Shown here piece after piece: positions 11,601-24,223 of a DNA stretch of 64,000 nucleotides (the first letter of the stretch is position 1; each line of letters begins with the position of its first letter). The notes under the pieces were generated by a model that saw nothing but the letters and a program-made list of their open reading frames with translations, ran no database searches and was not told the origin of the DNA. The position numbers were made by a program, and so were the translations under genes. Origin of the DNA: Tyto alba (lineage: Eukaryota > Chordata > Aves > Strigiformes > Tytonidae); contig NW_024881313.1 of the NCBI RefSeq assembly GCF_018691265.1, positions 9,453,501-9,517,500 on the forward strand, given 5' to 3'.

Positions 11601-14600
11601 AAAAATATTTTTAATGAACAATAGGTCCCAAGAAACAACATAAATTCTTATCATTACTTTCTTTTAAAATTAAAATGGCCCAATTTTAAGAGAATTCTTC
11701 CAAAAACTCATACAAAAAAAAATGGAAAATATGTATAGTTTACAATTAGAAAGGGAAAAAGAAAATTTACATTTTAAAATGTTTTATATACATGTTTATT
11801 ATCTGTACCATATGACTGTGCTTTGTCCATAAGTGTTGTATTGATAATTTACTTAAAATGCTTGGATAAGGACTGGCCCTTTGGCAGGAGTGAGGTAGCA
11901 TGGACTACATAAAACAGGTATCAGTATAATCTGTTTCTTCTGGTGAAACACATTTTTATTTTGTTGAGACTTTTGTCTCAATGTACAAAAATGCAGTTTC
12001 AATTTATTTAATATTTCTAATGCTGCATACTAAGTCCATTATTTTTCCAGTCTTGTCTAACAACATTTCAGTGAATGGTGCAGCTACTCTTCAGCAAACT
12101 AGATTCTGCTTCACTTATCCACAATTTCAGTTGAACTCTGCAAGACAACTTCTAAAGGAGTAGACATTTGAGTTCTAACTTGTATCAAGCATTTTGGGTT
12201 CCTTCAACATGCTTGGTGCCAAAACATAATGCTGTATGACAGCTTTGTAAGCTAACAAAATGAGCACTCACTATATCTTCCATTTTATTTCCACTGTAAT
12301 GAAAAAGCTCATGATCTTAACATATCCATTCACCTATTACTATTACTTGCATTAGTTGCTTGCATGCGTTTGGTTTTTTTTTTTTTCTATATTACTGCTA
12401 TGTTTAATATTTTCTATTTTTAACAGAGCATACCAGTCTGGCAAACAATTGCTAGTAACATTCAGCTCATCACCCTCTTGTAGGAAAGTGCTTTTGCTTG
12501 TCTGCAGCCTCGTTAAGGCTTTGTACCCGACAGCTGTCTCATCTGTATGCAAAACATAGGGAGCTGGAACTAATATCCAGATATATCTGGCAAGGAAAGC
12601 ATAACACTCCAAGCATTACTTTTAAGACACCCTGGCTAGTACTATTCCAGTCCCAACCAAATCATTCCACTGTTTCTACCTTCCCAGGTACTTACTGGAC
12701 TGGTGAAGTTTACAATCAACTGAGTGTTTTGAAAAATCCAGGGTCCTGGACATTTCATGTAAATAAAAAATGTATTATTCTTTCAATACTGATAGAATTT
12801 TAGTCTAGTGTTTTTGGACAAAATTTCTGTGGTCCAAGGTATGTGTTGTGCCTCCATGTCTGGTTGTTGCTCCCCATACAATTTAGTCACATTTAGGTGA
12901 TTTTAAATTAATGCTGTCTGCAGTCTGTTGGGAATTTTCAGGATGAAAAGCACTTCATAAATGTAAAATATCGTATTATTACAGCTGCCTCAAAGTGAGA
13001 AGTTGTGTTTAGCAGAACATTCGGAAAGAAAATTTACAGATATTTATTAGAAGCTTAATTTTGTTTCCAAACCACATTCACTAGAGATTCAAACTGTTTA
13101 TCTTGAATTGTACCTGCCAAATGTTGATGAGATTAAATTCCCCCCTCTCAGTTTAAAAGAGCGGGATTGACCACAGTCATACTGCAGACTTTAAAGGAAC
13201 CTGCAATAGTAGGTTTTCTCCACATTCCAACCCATCTGCCTTAGGGTACTAAACCCTACTTTCATCTTTGTGAGGTTCAGTATTTCCAAATCCAAGCCAT
13301 AGGGCCATGTCTAGACTACAAACTGAAAAGTGGGTTTGACTGCACACATGCTCACACTAAGCCACATGTCCCACAAATTTTCCATCTATACTTCTGTACA
13401 TAGACCACTTAGTTTTAAATAATCAACACTGTTATAAAGAAAAACAACTTCCCAGTACTAGCTGATGAGCCATTACTATGATTGATTTTGCCTGGGTGCA
13501 GGCCAGGAAGACTGCCTGAACAAAAGCTTGGCCCACACAAAGCCATCGAGTATAATCAGCGTTTCTGAGTATAGCAAGAGTTTTTCCACCTCCTGGCACT
13601 CATGCTAAAATAACGCCTTGGTATTAGTTTAAGGGTTTGTGGTGTGAATCATGGCAGAGTTAGATCTTGAGAATATTCTGAGATCCACACATGCTTGATG
13701 GTACAGATGCAAATCCTAGACATAAAAAACATTGTAATGGCCCCAAAATCACGAGATTAGATTAATGAGATATTTTGAAGTACACCGCCAACTTTTGATG
13801 CTGGAGCCCAAACCAATTAGGGTTCAGGATACAGCCTGAACTTTTACCATGCAAAGATTATGCATGCCACAAAGCTGAAGGCTAGATTTGGAGAGCAAAC
13901 GCAGTGTTCCTGCTCCTCAGATGTTTTGCTGAAGGTAATAAGACAAACAATGAGCGACTTCAATCCTCCGCAACATCCCTAGCCAAAAAGGACCTTAATA
14001 ACCAAGAGCAATCCTGAAGTATGATTACATTAAGCAGCTCTGTATTCCTGGGACTGTCTTCCTTCCTTTAATCTTTGTGTGGGGGATAATTAAGATATTT
14101 TGAAGTCCTTTCAGGTATTGTAGTTTCACAAAGCGGTGTTTAGTCTTATGTGGTGATGTGGTATTAAGTCACTGCTACCTTATCTATTGTATCAAAATAA
14201 AGAGCAGTTAGTGATACAAAGAGGACTCGAATGGGAATGGAGGATTCCCAAGCCTCCTTTTCAAGGACAATCCCAGATTTCTTACAGTGGCATTACTGCA
14301 TGTGGCATGAGGTTAAAATTGGAATCTCAGTGCTGAATGTCCATAGGTAGTAATGCATATAGGAGGGGAAGGGGGCTTCTAGAGAATGACGCATTCACTC
14401 ATGACCTCGAAGAAGACCGAACTTCTCTCAGGATGAACGAGAAAAAGTCCTCCCTCAGATGTTTGGAATGAGTACTTGGGAAGGACTGCCACCACATTAT
14501 AAGCACAAGTGTGCTGACATTATTAATAAACATTAAGTAATGGAAAAAACTGAAAAACGTAAACTAGTTTTAACAAGCTGGATAAATACAATATTTTATA

Positions 14601-17600
14601 ACCATGCTATTCATAAATATGATGAGTTCTTTTTAACATGGAAATGTGAATCTAATAATGCTAATTAAATCAAAGCTAATAAAAAGACCACGTTGGTTGC
14701 TGCATATAGACAGTTATAGTTCATATTGGCCTTTTAGACCTAACTGGTGAAATACCATTTTCCTGTGTTGGTGGTGACATGCCATTGCTTTATTTATGTC
14801 TTGGACTAGGAGATCTCATATGCCACCTACTGGACAGATGTTTTAAGTTATTTTAATGTGCACGCTATGAACACAGATTATCGGAACACTGCCAGCTAGT
14901 CTCTTGGTGATTGTTTTACTGCATGGAGGCTCTAAACCTTCTTCAAGAACCTCCTTCAAGACAGTTGTAGGATTTCTATGGACTTCAACAAAGTTTGAAT
15001 TAGACCCTTAAAGAAAGTTAATGCTTGAGCAAACCCATGCATAGTTCTTTCTTCTGATAATTTATAAAACAAATGATCTACCTTAAACAGTTTATTCTTG
15101 ACAGTAAGTATATTTTAGAATGTAAAATATAATTACTTCACGGCCGTATATACCTCTGTCCTCAATAGCTATCATATCCCTTCATTTCTGTTTGTACTTC
15201 TTGACTAAAAGAATAGTAATAAAATAACCACTTTCCTCACTTCACTTAAGAACAGAGAAAGTCATTAAAGTCTTATTGAGTAAATTAGTTCCAGTGGTTC
15301 AGTTTTAGAGCTTTTTTAACAGACCTTATAATGATGCTGAGTGTTGACAAGAATTATGTATTGGGTTGCCCAGAACAAAATATTTTATTCTGAATAAGAT
15401 ATCCTTCTTTTATGTTCTCCATACTATTTTTTAGAAGGAGCACAAAATATCTATTCTATACACAATTTATAACATGCTACATGTGTAAAAGTTGTGGTAC
15501 AGTTCAAGTAAAAAGCAGATGTAAAACTGGATATAGGCTAGAGTGGGCACAACCTAAAAGTTTGTGTAGGCATTTGGGATATAACAACATTTGCTGACAT
15601 TCTCTATAAAACAGAAATGATGCTATAACTTCTTGTACAGATAGACATAATTTTTAAGTAAATTTCCTTTAGGTAATTTCTTTAAAGGAAAAAAACCTTC
15701 ACAGATATGGTTCTTTACTATTGTAAGGAGCTCTACAGCAACAGGTACTTCCATCTGTCATAGAAACTACTAAAATTCTTTTCCACTCATTTTTTACATA
15801 AATGGGTGTGAAATGCATTGCCACCTACTAGTTAACAGAATTTCCTCAGAAGACCTATTTTGTAAAATTTGTCCCCAGACTGCCTCCTGGACCTGCCTGA
15901 TCTACTGGCTCTTTCTGACGTTGTGCAACTATGCAGCTTTAATCAGTATCTCAAAAGCTTTTCCTCTTTTGAAGCTTTAAATGTGGAAAAAAATCTCTGT
16001 AGAGATACCCTCCTAATTCTCTGCCTCCTCTGTTGGATGCTAAAGGTGCTTCTTGCACAGAGGAACCAGGTGGATGGACGTGGAGATGCCAGGCAGTCAT
16101 GGTCACACCTCATGCTCCAGGAGCTTGCCAGAGCTTGCCATGGAGAAGGTAAAGGAGAGAGTCAGCATGGGACACTAATTCCATTTGGCTACACAACAGG
16201 TGGATGAAAATGAGCATCTGTGATGCAAAACTCGGAAAGGAAGCTGGAAGGCAAGATTTCATGATGCTACCCTCCCAAGAGGTAGCAAAGATAGCAAGTA
16301 AAGAGAAAACCAAAAATTATGCAAAACGCCATATCTTACTGGCTGTTTATACAAAGGTGGCTTGCTACATCCAACCTTAAAAAGGAAACATCCATCTCCT
16401 GGACTTACAGGAGGTCAAGCCGGTTACCATCAGGGAAGAGTCATGCCAGGGATTTTCACCTGCAGGATCTTCTATCTACAGTAAAAATTATTATGTTGTT
16501 CTAATCAGGCAGGCATGAACGTGTGAGATGAGAGCTACATTTTAGATTAAAATTACCAGAAGGGTGGACACTATTCTGCTTTTCCTCAAAGTTTATTGGA
16601 AATATTCCTCCTGAAAAACAAATTCAGATGTTGACAGTCATGAAAGCTTTATTTGTATAACGTTTCCATGTTAGGATACATTTTAGAAAAGCAACCCTGT
16701 GAAAAGCTTTGAAGAATTGCAGAAAGACCAAGTGAACAAACAGAATGTTCTGACATTTCCTTTCTTGAATACTGTTTATATGTCATCTAAACCAGTTTGT
16801 AATTCCAAATAGCCCTAAGACTGAAGTCCCAAAATAAATGTCTCTCACAGCAACCATGTTTTGCATTGGAAAAAGAATGTCTTCATTCCCTGAAGATTAC
16901 AGACATAAATAGTGACAAAATTTTGAATATGGGGTAACATATGTTCGTTACGGAGCCTGTTCAGTTTCTGGACATTGATGTCAGGTGCAATAGTGACAAG
17001 AACTACTGTTATGGTCAGTTATGAACAGTATGGGCAAAGTTTCATCTTTGGAGAAGTAGTCATTTAAAATTAATCATTGGTGATTATCTCTGCTGACAGC
17101 AGCCTCGGTGTTGTTTTGTGACCATATTTAACTACATTTTAATTCTAAATGCTAATCTGTTGTGTTCATATAGATATATAGAGCATTACCTGAAGACTGA
17201 AATCCCACTGCACTTCAGGCTAGAGGATGATTTTGCTTAAAACATTGTGATTAAGCAAGTACAGCTAATATTTTTTTATTACCATAAAGGTATACAGAGA
17301 GACTTCCAAGCTTAGATAAGATAAGATAAATAATCCTTTAAAATCTAATGTCATGCTTAAGGCAGGGATTATCCTGCTGCTGTTGAACTGCCATTATTAA
17401 AAGTCAAGATTAATCAAAGAAAAAAACCTAAAATAGTAACATCTGGTTAGATTTTTTTTTCTCTCTGAAATTTCTTCTCAAAGTAGTCTCAGACTATGAG
17501 GATTTTTTTTCTGACTTGGATTGAAGAAAAGATTTTGAAATCTTGACACCTAGTGCTGCAAAGAATTTCCATTCTTTGTTCTTCCCTGAAGTGTTCTGAT

Positions 17601-18280
17601 ATTAAATTTTACATACAACCTGGAGAATGGGTGGAATGTATTGAACATTCATTCCCACCTCTCAACTTTACAGCAAGAGCATTTTTCACACTCTTAGCCA
17701 AACTGAGCATGTATGTGTTTCTATACATTATATTTGTGTACGTGAGTCAACAGCAACAACAAAATGTTCCAACTGTAAAAATGCCTAAAAACTGTTAAGC
17801 ACTTAGCCCTAGGATTTTAGAAACTTGGCTCTTGGTGTGCATTTTGCCACTTTATTAGTTAAGGCTTTACTGTAGTCATACTAAGTTTTACTAAGATTTA
17901 GTTTAGTAAAAATGTATCTTTATTGTTTTAAAAGAGAACCTAGATCCAGTGAGGAGATCTTCAATTGTCAGGGATCTATCAGTTCTTTCTGTTACATTTG
18001 CTTTTACATGTGAATTCAAGGTAATTGCTGGAAAGAAAATCTGGAACAGGCTGTAGTGTCTGCGTGAGCAGGTGATACTTAGTTCTGTGTCTTAATTTCA
18101 TTCAGCCTGACTCATTCATTGATTGCATGAAACAGTTTGGGACTTAAAAGAGAACTAGGTGACTGAAACTAACTTCAGGTAGGAAGGGAATATCAGTAGC
18201 TAAGAGTAAAAAACAATGCATGAAGATACCTTACAGATCCGTTGAGAGAGAGACAGGTCTCCATTTCAATGAAGGTGTTA

Positions 18281-18308
18281 TCCCAGTGTTTAAATCCCAG
18301 TGTTTAAA
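18281..18308 (+). repeat. Tandem 14-bp duplication
   Basis: TCCCAGTGTTTAAA occurs twice head to tail without mismatch. Confidence 0.9.
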
Positions 18309-18595
18309 ACTGTGTTTGGGGAGGTAATGTGGAAACATTTGCTGGATTACAGCAGATCCTACATGTGCAAATAAGAGATTTTCAGTACTCTGCAAATGTG
18401 CCATAATATGGGATGGATTAATTTTAATAAAATAAACTGTACACACTTTGTTCAGTTATATTCTGGTTCGTGGGTTAGAAGTGAAACCCTGATACTGAGT
18501 GCGTGGTAAGTCTGTGAGTTTGTTGTGCAGGATGGGCCATTTCTGTCTCTTGGCAGGGAAAGGATTACCCAGTATTACAATTATTAAAATTCTAA

Positions 18596-18655
18596 TTTGG
18601 GGCCAGGTTTTGCCCTTAGGTACTTCCTTAATTTCAGTAGGGAGTTGTGCATGTT
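18596..18655 (+). repeat. Possible degraded ancient amniote interspersed repeat
   Basis: The segment starting GGGGCCAGGTTTTGCCCTTA and followed by ATTTCAGTAGGGAGTTGTGC resembles an old interspersed repeat shared by turtles, crocodilians and birds (a 'GGCCAGATTTTGCCCTCAG...CAATGGAGTTGCAC' type). The match is from memory and imperfect, so the call is tentative. Confidence 0.3.
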
Positions 18656-19215
18656 TATCTGATTGAAGAATTTGGACACTAACATTCTTGGTGAAGGTAA
18701 CCTTTTTCTTTAACAAGAATATGCACTAGCCAAATCTAAAATCTGAACATAGCAGGGACAGGTTTCTTACCAGGAGACAGATGTCAGTAACTGTTCTGTT
18801 TTGATAAGGTAAAGCGATTTCCTTGTAAGGGAGTGGGAGATGGAGCAGAAGGAAGGAAAGAGGGATCTTCTTCCAGATACCTTGTAGGCTTGTTTTTAAA
18901 TTATTACTTTGGATCTAACAACAGGTTTGGCAAGTGTTTGCCTAGGAAATCCTGATGCTATGCCAGATTTTCTTAGCTGGTTTGTTGTAGAGTGTGCATT
19001 TTTTAAATACACTGTAATCATTTCAGACCACATAATTAGAAACACAAAGCAGTTTACTGAAACATAGTGATATATTAAGAGTTCAGTTAATTATATGTAA
19101 AGAAACAAGTCAGACTTCAAAACCTTTGCTAAGTTTCTATTTTATTTGCAACTAGGGCATGTTGATGGGACTTTGCCTGCTGAACATTGAGTAGGAGTTT
19201 CAGAATTTTAACCTG

Positions 19216-19300
19216 AGGGTAAAATTTTCAAAAGCATTTAAGCGACTGGCTCACTGAAAATCAATAGGACTTTCACTCCTGAGGGCAACATTTTAGAAAG
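19216..19300 (+). repeat. Possible degraded palindromic MITE-like amniote repeat
   Basis: GGTAAAATTTTCAAAAGCAT, then AAATCAATAGGACTTTCACT, then GGGCAACATTTTAGAAAG. This resembles a decayed copy of the palindromic reptile/bird element built from 'AAATTTTCAAAAG', 'CAATGGGACTTAGG' and the inverse of the first block. Several blocks appear in the expected order, but divergence is large and the family is identified only from memory. Confidence 0.35.
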
Positions 19301-21231
19301 TATGTAGATACCGAAGTCCGGTTGACTTCAGTGTCTATGTATATTAAAAAATCCTGCTTTCTTGCCCTAAATCTCTTTAAAATAGAAGTGTTATATTTCA
19401 GTGTCACATAAGAGTTTCTGAAAATATCACCCCAAATAATCAAGCTGTTATTCTCATATTTTTTCATTTGTAAAACCCTGTTGTGCTTTTCTTCCTTCTT
19501 TAACATATGCAGAAATCATAAAACATGTTTTGGACTATAATAAGCCACCTCATCTTCAACCTGGTCTTAAAATCTTACTGCAAATGCTCAAGAAGAGATG
19601 GCAATTAGTGCAGACAGCTCTTCACTCTACTGTAAATTTTTCTAGAATTTCAAAATAAACTTAAATATTTCCCCCTTTTCAGTCTATTTAATGTCTTTTT
19701 GATAAGAGTGATAAATTGCCTCCTTTGAAGCCACAGCCTGACCTAAATTATTCTGTCTACATTATGTATAAGACCAAGTAGAAAAAAATAAAATTGTAAT
19801 ATGAAATCTTAGGGAGATGAAGAAGACATAAATCAGAACTAATTAGTCATTCTTATTAATGAGAATATATGTTATGTTTTCCATTGAACCTCTCAAATGT
19901 AATTTACTGAGAAAATTAAAAAGTACCACTTAGTATAGAAAAACCTCAGTATTCAAAAAATCTTCGGTTTGAGAATTTGCAGGGGGAGGGGGTATCTTGG
20001 TTCTCTAACATGTTTTCTGTATGAGTTTTAAAACTATGCTAACTTGTTGCACAACAGCTTACAAGTTCTCAACAGTTGCATTTATTACAATTTTACCTCA
20101 CTTTCAGACAAGTTCTCTTATCATGCTCCAAATCACATTTTATGCTGCTTTGAAGTACATTACTAATATGCTTATTGCTTAACAGAAAATAGCCTGACAG
20201 TCATTTCTGTTTTAAGGTGCAAAGTAATAAATGTCAGTTTCTTTTTTTCAGTCATTTATCTGAGCCTGTATTTATTCTCAAAGTATCTGCCTTTGGAAAC
20301 AAGTCAGAAAGGCAATGCTCTAATGGTCTTCTCTTTGGGACTAACAGTAAAAATATAAAACCACATTCTGAACCTTTCTTTCCATGCAGCCTCCATTCTA
20401 ATTCTGGCCTTTTCCTATCATTATTAAAACTGGGCAGGCCCAAGTTTTATGAAAAATTGGGAATTCCTTCTTATTTTGTGCATGTTCTGTGATCATGTGG
20501 TTTGCAAAGACAAGGCTCTCTGGCAGTCATTTGTACTTGTCAGCGTATACCCTTCTATTCCCTGTGGCTGTTTTGTGCTGCTAGACAGGTGTGTGCACTC
20601 TGCACAAAACTTTGCCCTTTGGACATCATTATAGTGTCTAAGAAACATGGAGGATGGGATCCTGACAGACTTATAAATGACCATGAAGAAGGGAATTCTC
20701 TTTTGGGATCTTTACAGAACATATGCCCTGTATTATTCTGCATCCATTAAAAGAAGTGTGTTTTTTTTCCATCACAGAAAATGGAGAAAGCAAGATCTAA
20801 AGTGTGGATAACTCTGGATACCGTTCTCTCTGAAGAGTGATGGATGGCTTCACCACTATGTTTAGGTTCCTTCAGAAGCACGGCTGTCAAGATACAAGAA
20901 GCAGTTAAGTTGAAAAAAGCGCGCAGTTAAATATAGCACTTTATCCCTTGGTACACATACAAACATTTAAATTGATCTGGTTAACCAGTTTCTTCCCTGC
21001 ACCTTCACCACAGGCACCTTTCAATGATCTGACTGAACAGTGGCCTTTACACCGTGCCAAGCAGGAGAATGGAGCACTCGTGGATCCTTAGGAGCAGTGA
21101 AATCCAGTCTCCTGTGCCCTTCGTGCTGAGCATTCAACCTCTCCAGACACTCAGGTATAGTCAGTATGCCCTGGCTGATCTTAAGCGTCATAATGGAAGA
21201 TAAAGGAGAGAGAATTTATTGCCTAGGACTC

Positions 21232-21420
21232 AAAGCATATAGGGTTTTATAGATCAATAAGAACATCCTGAGTTATGCCCACAGGCAAAAAGGAAGCCAG
21301 TACAGACTTCAAAGACCTTGTGTAATATATTCCTTATGGCCAATATTACAGATTAAGCACAGAGCAATGTTCTACACAAGCCGTTGGGTCTGACTAGAAT
21401 AACGACAGACTTTTGGAGGC
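21232..21420 (+). repeat. Possible ancient LINE-derived fragment
   Basis: The block AGGGTTTTATAGATCAATAA followed by GGAAGCCAGTACAG and, later, CTGACTAGAATAACGACAG has the order and wording of an old amniote interspersed repeat ('AGGGCTTTATAGATCAATA...CTGGCAGCCAATGCAG...'). Divergence is high and I cannot name the family. Confidence 0.3.
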
Positions 21421-22483
21421 TACAAAGGTAACTTACAGCCTTCACCTTTGAGAACTTATCACAATCATCTATCTAATGATAGCAAAAAATAGTTTAAGTT
21501 TAGGAACCCGTTGTGAGCTAAGCACCAAGAAACACATTTTGATTGTGAAGTTCACTCAGGAAGAATAACCAAATTTGAGTGACCAGCACCCCCTTCCTCT
21601 CATGCAACTTCTAATCTCTCTCAGGAAGACTTGGAAAAACAGAAGGACTGCAAGCTCTAGGTTTGATGAAAGAAAGTATGAATCAAATTAACTGACAAAC
21701 TCCTCAGATGCCTGCTTACCTTTCAAAGCAGGGAGACTGACAGTACTGACCAAGGAACTGAAATAATGAAATTTTCATACCGTGTCTGTAACAAGTGGAA
21801 AATACAAATGAAATTAAAATAATGTCTACTCTGTGTCTAGGGCACATAAAAATTAAGTAATCTGTATTATCATTCCTGTGGCAGATTCAGGGCCAAACTT
21901 TTCCTTTACAAAGGCTGTAGGAGGCTTCTCTTGAGGTCCTCCTTCTCTAAGTGACAAGACCAAGAGAAGTATGTGACAAACTTAATGGTTTCATATAACC
22001 CAAATTTGAAAGGATGATTTTTAGCTTTCATTGAAAGCTGAAAAGGTTGAGGCTTAGCAAGCTCCTTGCAGACTGAGTCCTATAGCTCCAAGGTCCCATT
22101 CATTTTTCCTGTGAGAAGATTATATGCCTTATTTCAAAGAAAACAGCTCTCAAGGAAACTTCTGACTTTCCCAAGTCTTGTCTAATGTGGGAAAACCTTT
22201 CTACTCGGAAGAGGTCCCCTGACTGGTATCCACATGTACTGTGGATAACTGGAAAATGGGTTCCATGCTTTTAATTATATTGGCTCAGTTTAGCACAGAG
22301 ACTATCCTGCAGGGAAGGTGAGATGTGTGAAGGTCTGTATGATCTGTGTATATAAGAAAAAATGAAGTAGGACTTGAACACCGACAAAGTAGACCTTTAG
22401 TTAGCTGCTCTTGAAGAAAAATACAGCTCAAATATTAATGGTCTGTAATGTACATCTTGTTTTGATAATTTGCTTAAGGAAAC

Positions 22484-22501
22484 TTTTTTTTTTTTTTTTT
22501 T
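22484..22501 (+). repeat. Poly-T tract (18 T)
   Basis: Uninterrupted homopolymer run in intergenic DNA. Confidence 0.9.
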
Positions 22502-24125
22502 AATAGGTAATGTAAAATGCCTATCTTTGCTTTTGTGGTTAAATAAGACATTCCATCAGAGTGGAACTTGGAGCTTTGTCAGGGGTTAGCAGTGATCCCA
22601 CTCCTCCATACATTACTCTGCTGGAAGATCTCACTCTGCCTTGCAACATTCTTGTTATTCCAGAACTGGGTTGGGCTAGTCATAATAGATGCAGGCAATC
22701 AACTCAACTTCCCCACACACAGCTCTGCCAGTAAAACTCACCTCACCTTGCAACACTCCTGTTTTTCCTGTGTCTTTTAAGCAAAGGGTATCAATTTGGC
22801 ACTTACTGTGTATCTGTCCTTACTCCTGCAGAAATTCAGGGTAAATTTCCTAGTGATGCAAGAGGAAAGTGTTGCTGATACAGACAAATGTCTGCTTGTG
22901 ACTAGGATGAAACAAAGTTGTCTTCTCTGAATGACTGAGATTTTGACCCTGACAGTAGAGGTAACTGACCTGTGTTCCACTTCTGCTTTCATTACAGCAA
23001 ATAAAATCCACGATGACTATAGATATCAATTCAATTACGAAGACTGTGAGATTAGAGTCTAACCTTTACATAATGTGGCCTCCTGCATGGTTGTGCTTTT
23101 TCCCGAGAAAAAGGTTTCCTTTCAGTGAGAACACTACAGCTCTCGGTGTTATTCACCGTTGTTTTATTTATAATGAAAATCTATAGAGCATTCACCATGA
23201 AGCAGACAAGCATTGGCCAATCGACAGCATCTCAGTTTACACTAGCGTTTGTATTTGAGCCATGCAATTTTATGTAAAATCAAATAAGTGTGTGACACGG
23301 TAAAATTGTATGCCAAAACAAGGGTTATTCTTTCCTCTTTGTTTTCTTTATCACATGAAATAATACATTAAAAATATAAGAATGCTCTAGGCAATGTACA
23401 AAACTAAAAAAGGCTAGTTTGGTGAATGAGCATAGTGAGAGGCTATGAATATGGATATGTTTGTAGTAAGGAGCCTAGAGGAGTTATACTTTCTATGCGT
23501 GGTGAAACAGAAATACATAACTTGTAACTCTGCACACCAGGGAGAGAATATTCCCCTAAAACATGTAGTTTCTTTAGCAGTGCTCCTTGTTGATCAAAGC
23601 TGCATGATTTAAAGCACCTAGAGGGAGCTTTAAATTATTCACTATATATATTTTTTAAGAGATTTTGGTATATTGCAGACAGCATTTGCGTAACTAGCAC
23701 TTTTCTGTAAGTTCTATACATTTTTACATCTTTACAGAGCTGGCAAGTTTTCTGAAAGTCACATTTGAGAAGAGGGGATGTAACTTCGCATAACAGGAGC
23801 AAGAGAGACTCATTCTGACACCGGGCTAGTCCCATCACACAGAAATGCCAGGCATGCAGGGCATACGGAGCGGCAGGGCAGAGCCGGCAGGCTCTAGGTC
23901 TCAGCCCGAATGCTGCTGTGTGGTGCCTAAGAGTTTTCTGATACCCTCAAAAGCCCCAAATAGGAATCCTGCAATTAGTGCATCTAACTCCTCCTTTACT
24001 GCAGTCTTCTCTCCTATTGGTAAAAGGTCTTCGCAGGCTCATGTAGGGATCCCACCCCTTTTGTGGGTTTTCATTCTGAAGCTATCCACAACTTTACACC
24101 TGAATGAATGCCAAGCCTCTCTGAA

Positions 24126-24133
24126 TATATAAA
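24126..24133 (+). promoter_or_regulatory. SOSTDC1: TATA box of SOSTDC1
   Basis: TATATAAA lies 91 bp upstream of the SOSTDC1 start codon. An initiator-like TCAGAGT is at 24154-24160, about 30 bp downstream, so transcription probably starts near 24156 and the 5' UTR is about 68 nt. A sharp TATA promoter fits a tightly regulated developmental gene. The exact start is inferred. Distal alternative promoters cannot be excluded. Confidence 0.75.
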
Positions 24134-24223
24134 GGAAACCTTCAGGAGCAATTTCAGAGTTACCCAGAAGAAGCAGAAGAAAAAGATTTCATCCAGCTCT
24201 GTCAGACAGAGACTGAACCAACC

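Larger units (their letters stand above)
7653..18595. other. Long intergenic region upstream of SOSTDC1, no gene seen
   Basis: AT-rich single-copy-looking DNA. I looked on both strands for exons of LRRC72, the gene I would expect upstream of SOSTDC1 in amniotes, and did not recognise any. Minor features are a 29-A run at 7962-7990, a 23-bp tandem duplication at 8651-8690, and a triple GAGCTTGCCA-type repeat near 16119-16141. Short open frames here (60-112 codons) look like chance. Distal SOSTDC1 enhancers could lie here, but sequence alone does not show them. Confidence 0.55.
18656..24116. other. Intergenic DNA immediately upstream of SOSTDC1
   Basis: Mostly unique AT-rich sequence with two possible old repeats, listed separately, and an 18-T run at 22484-22501. 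From about 23840 the GC content rises towards the SOSTDC1 promoter. No coding exon was recognised. Confidence 0.55.

Noticed and set aside
13305..13380. Segment resembling a turtle-type repeat (CCATGTCTAGACTACAAAC)
   Set aside because: Only one short word matches what I remember, which is too little to list as a feature.
7653..24100. LRRC72 exons expected upstream of SOSTDC1
   Set aside because: No leucine-rich-repeat-like translation with splice sites was recognised on either strand. The gene is probably further upstream or its exons are outside the window.
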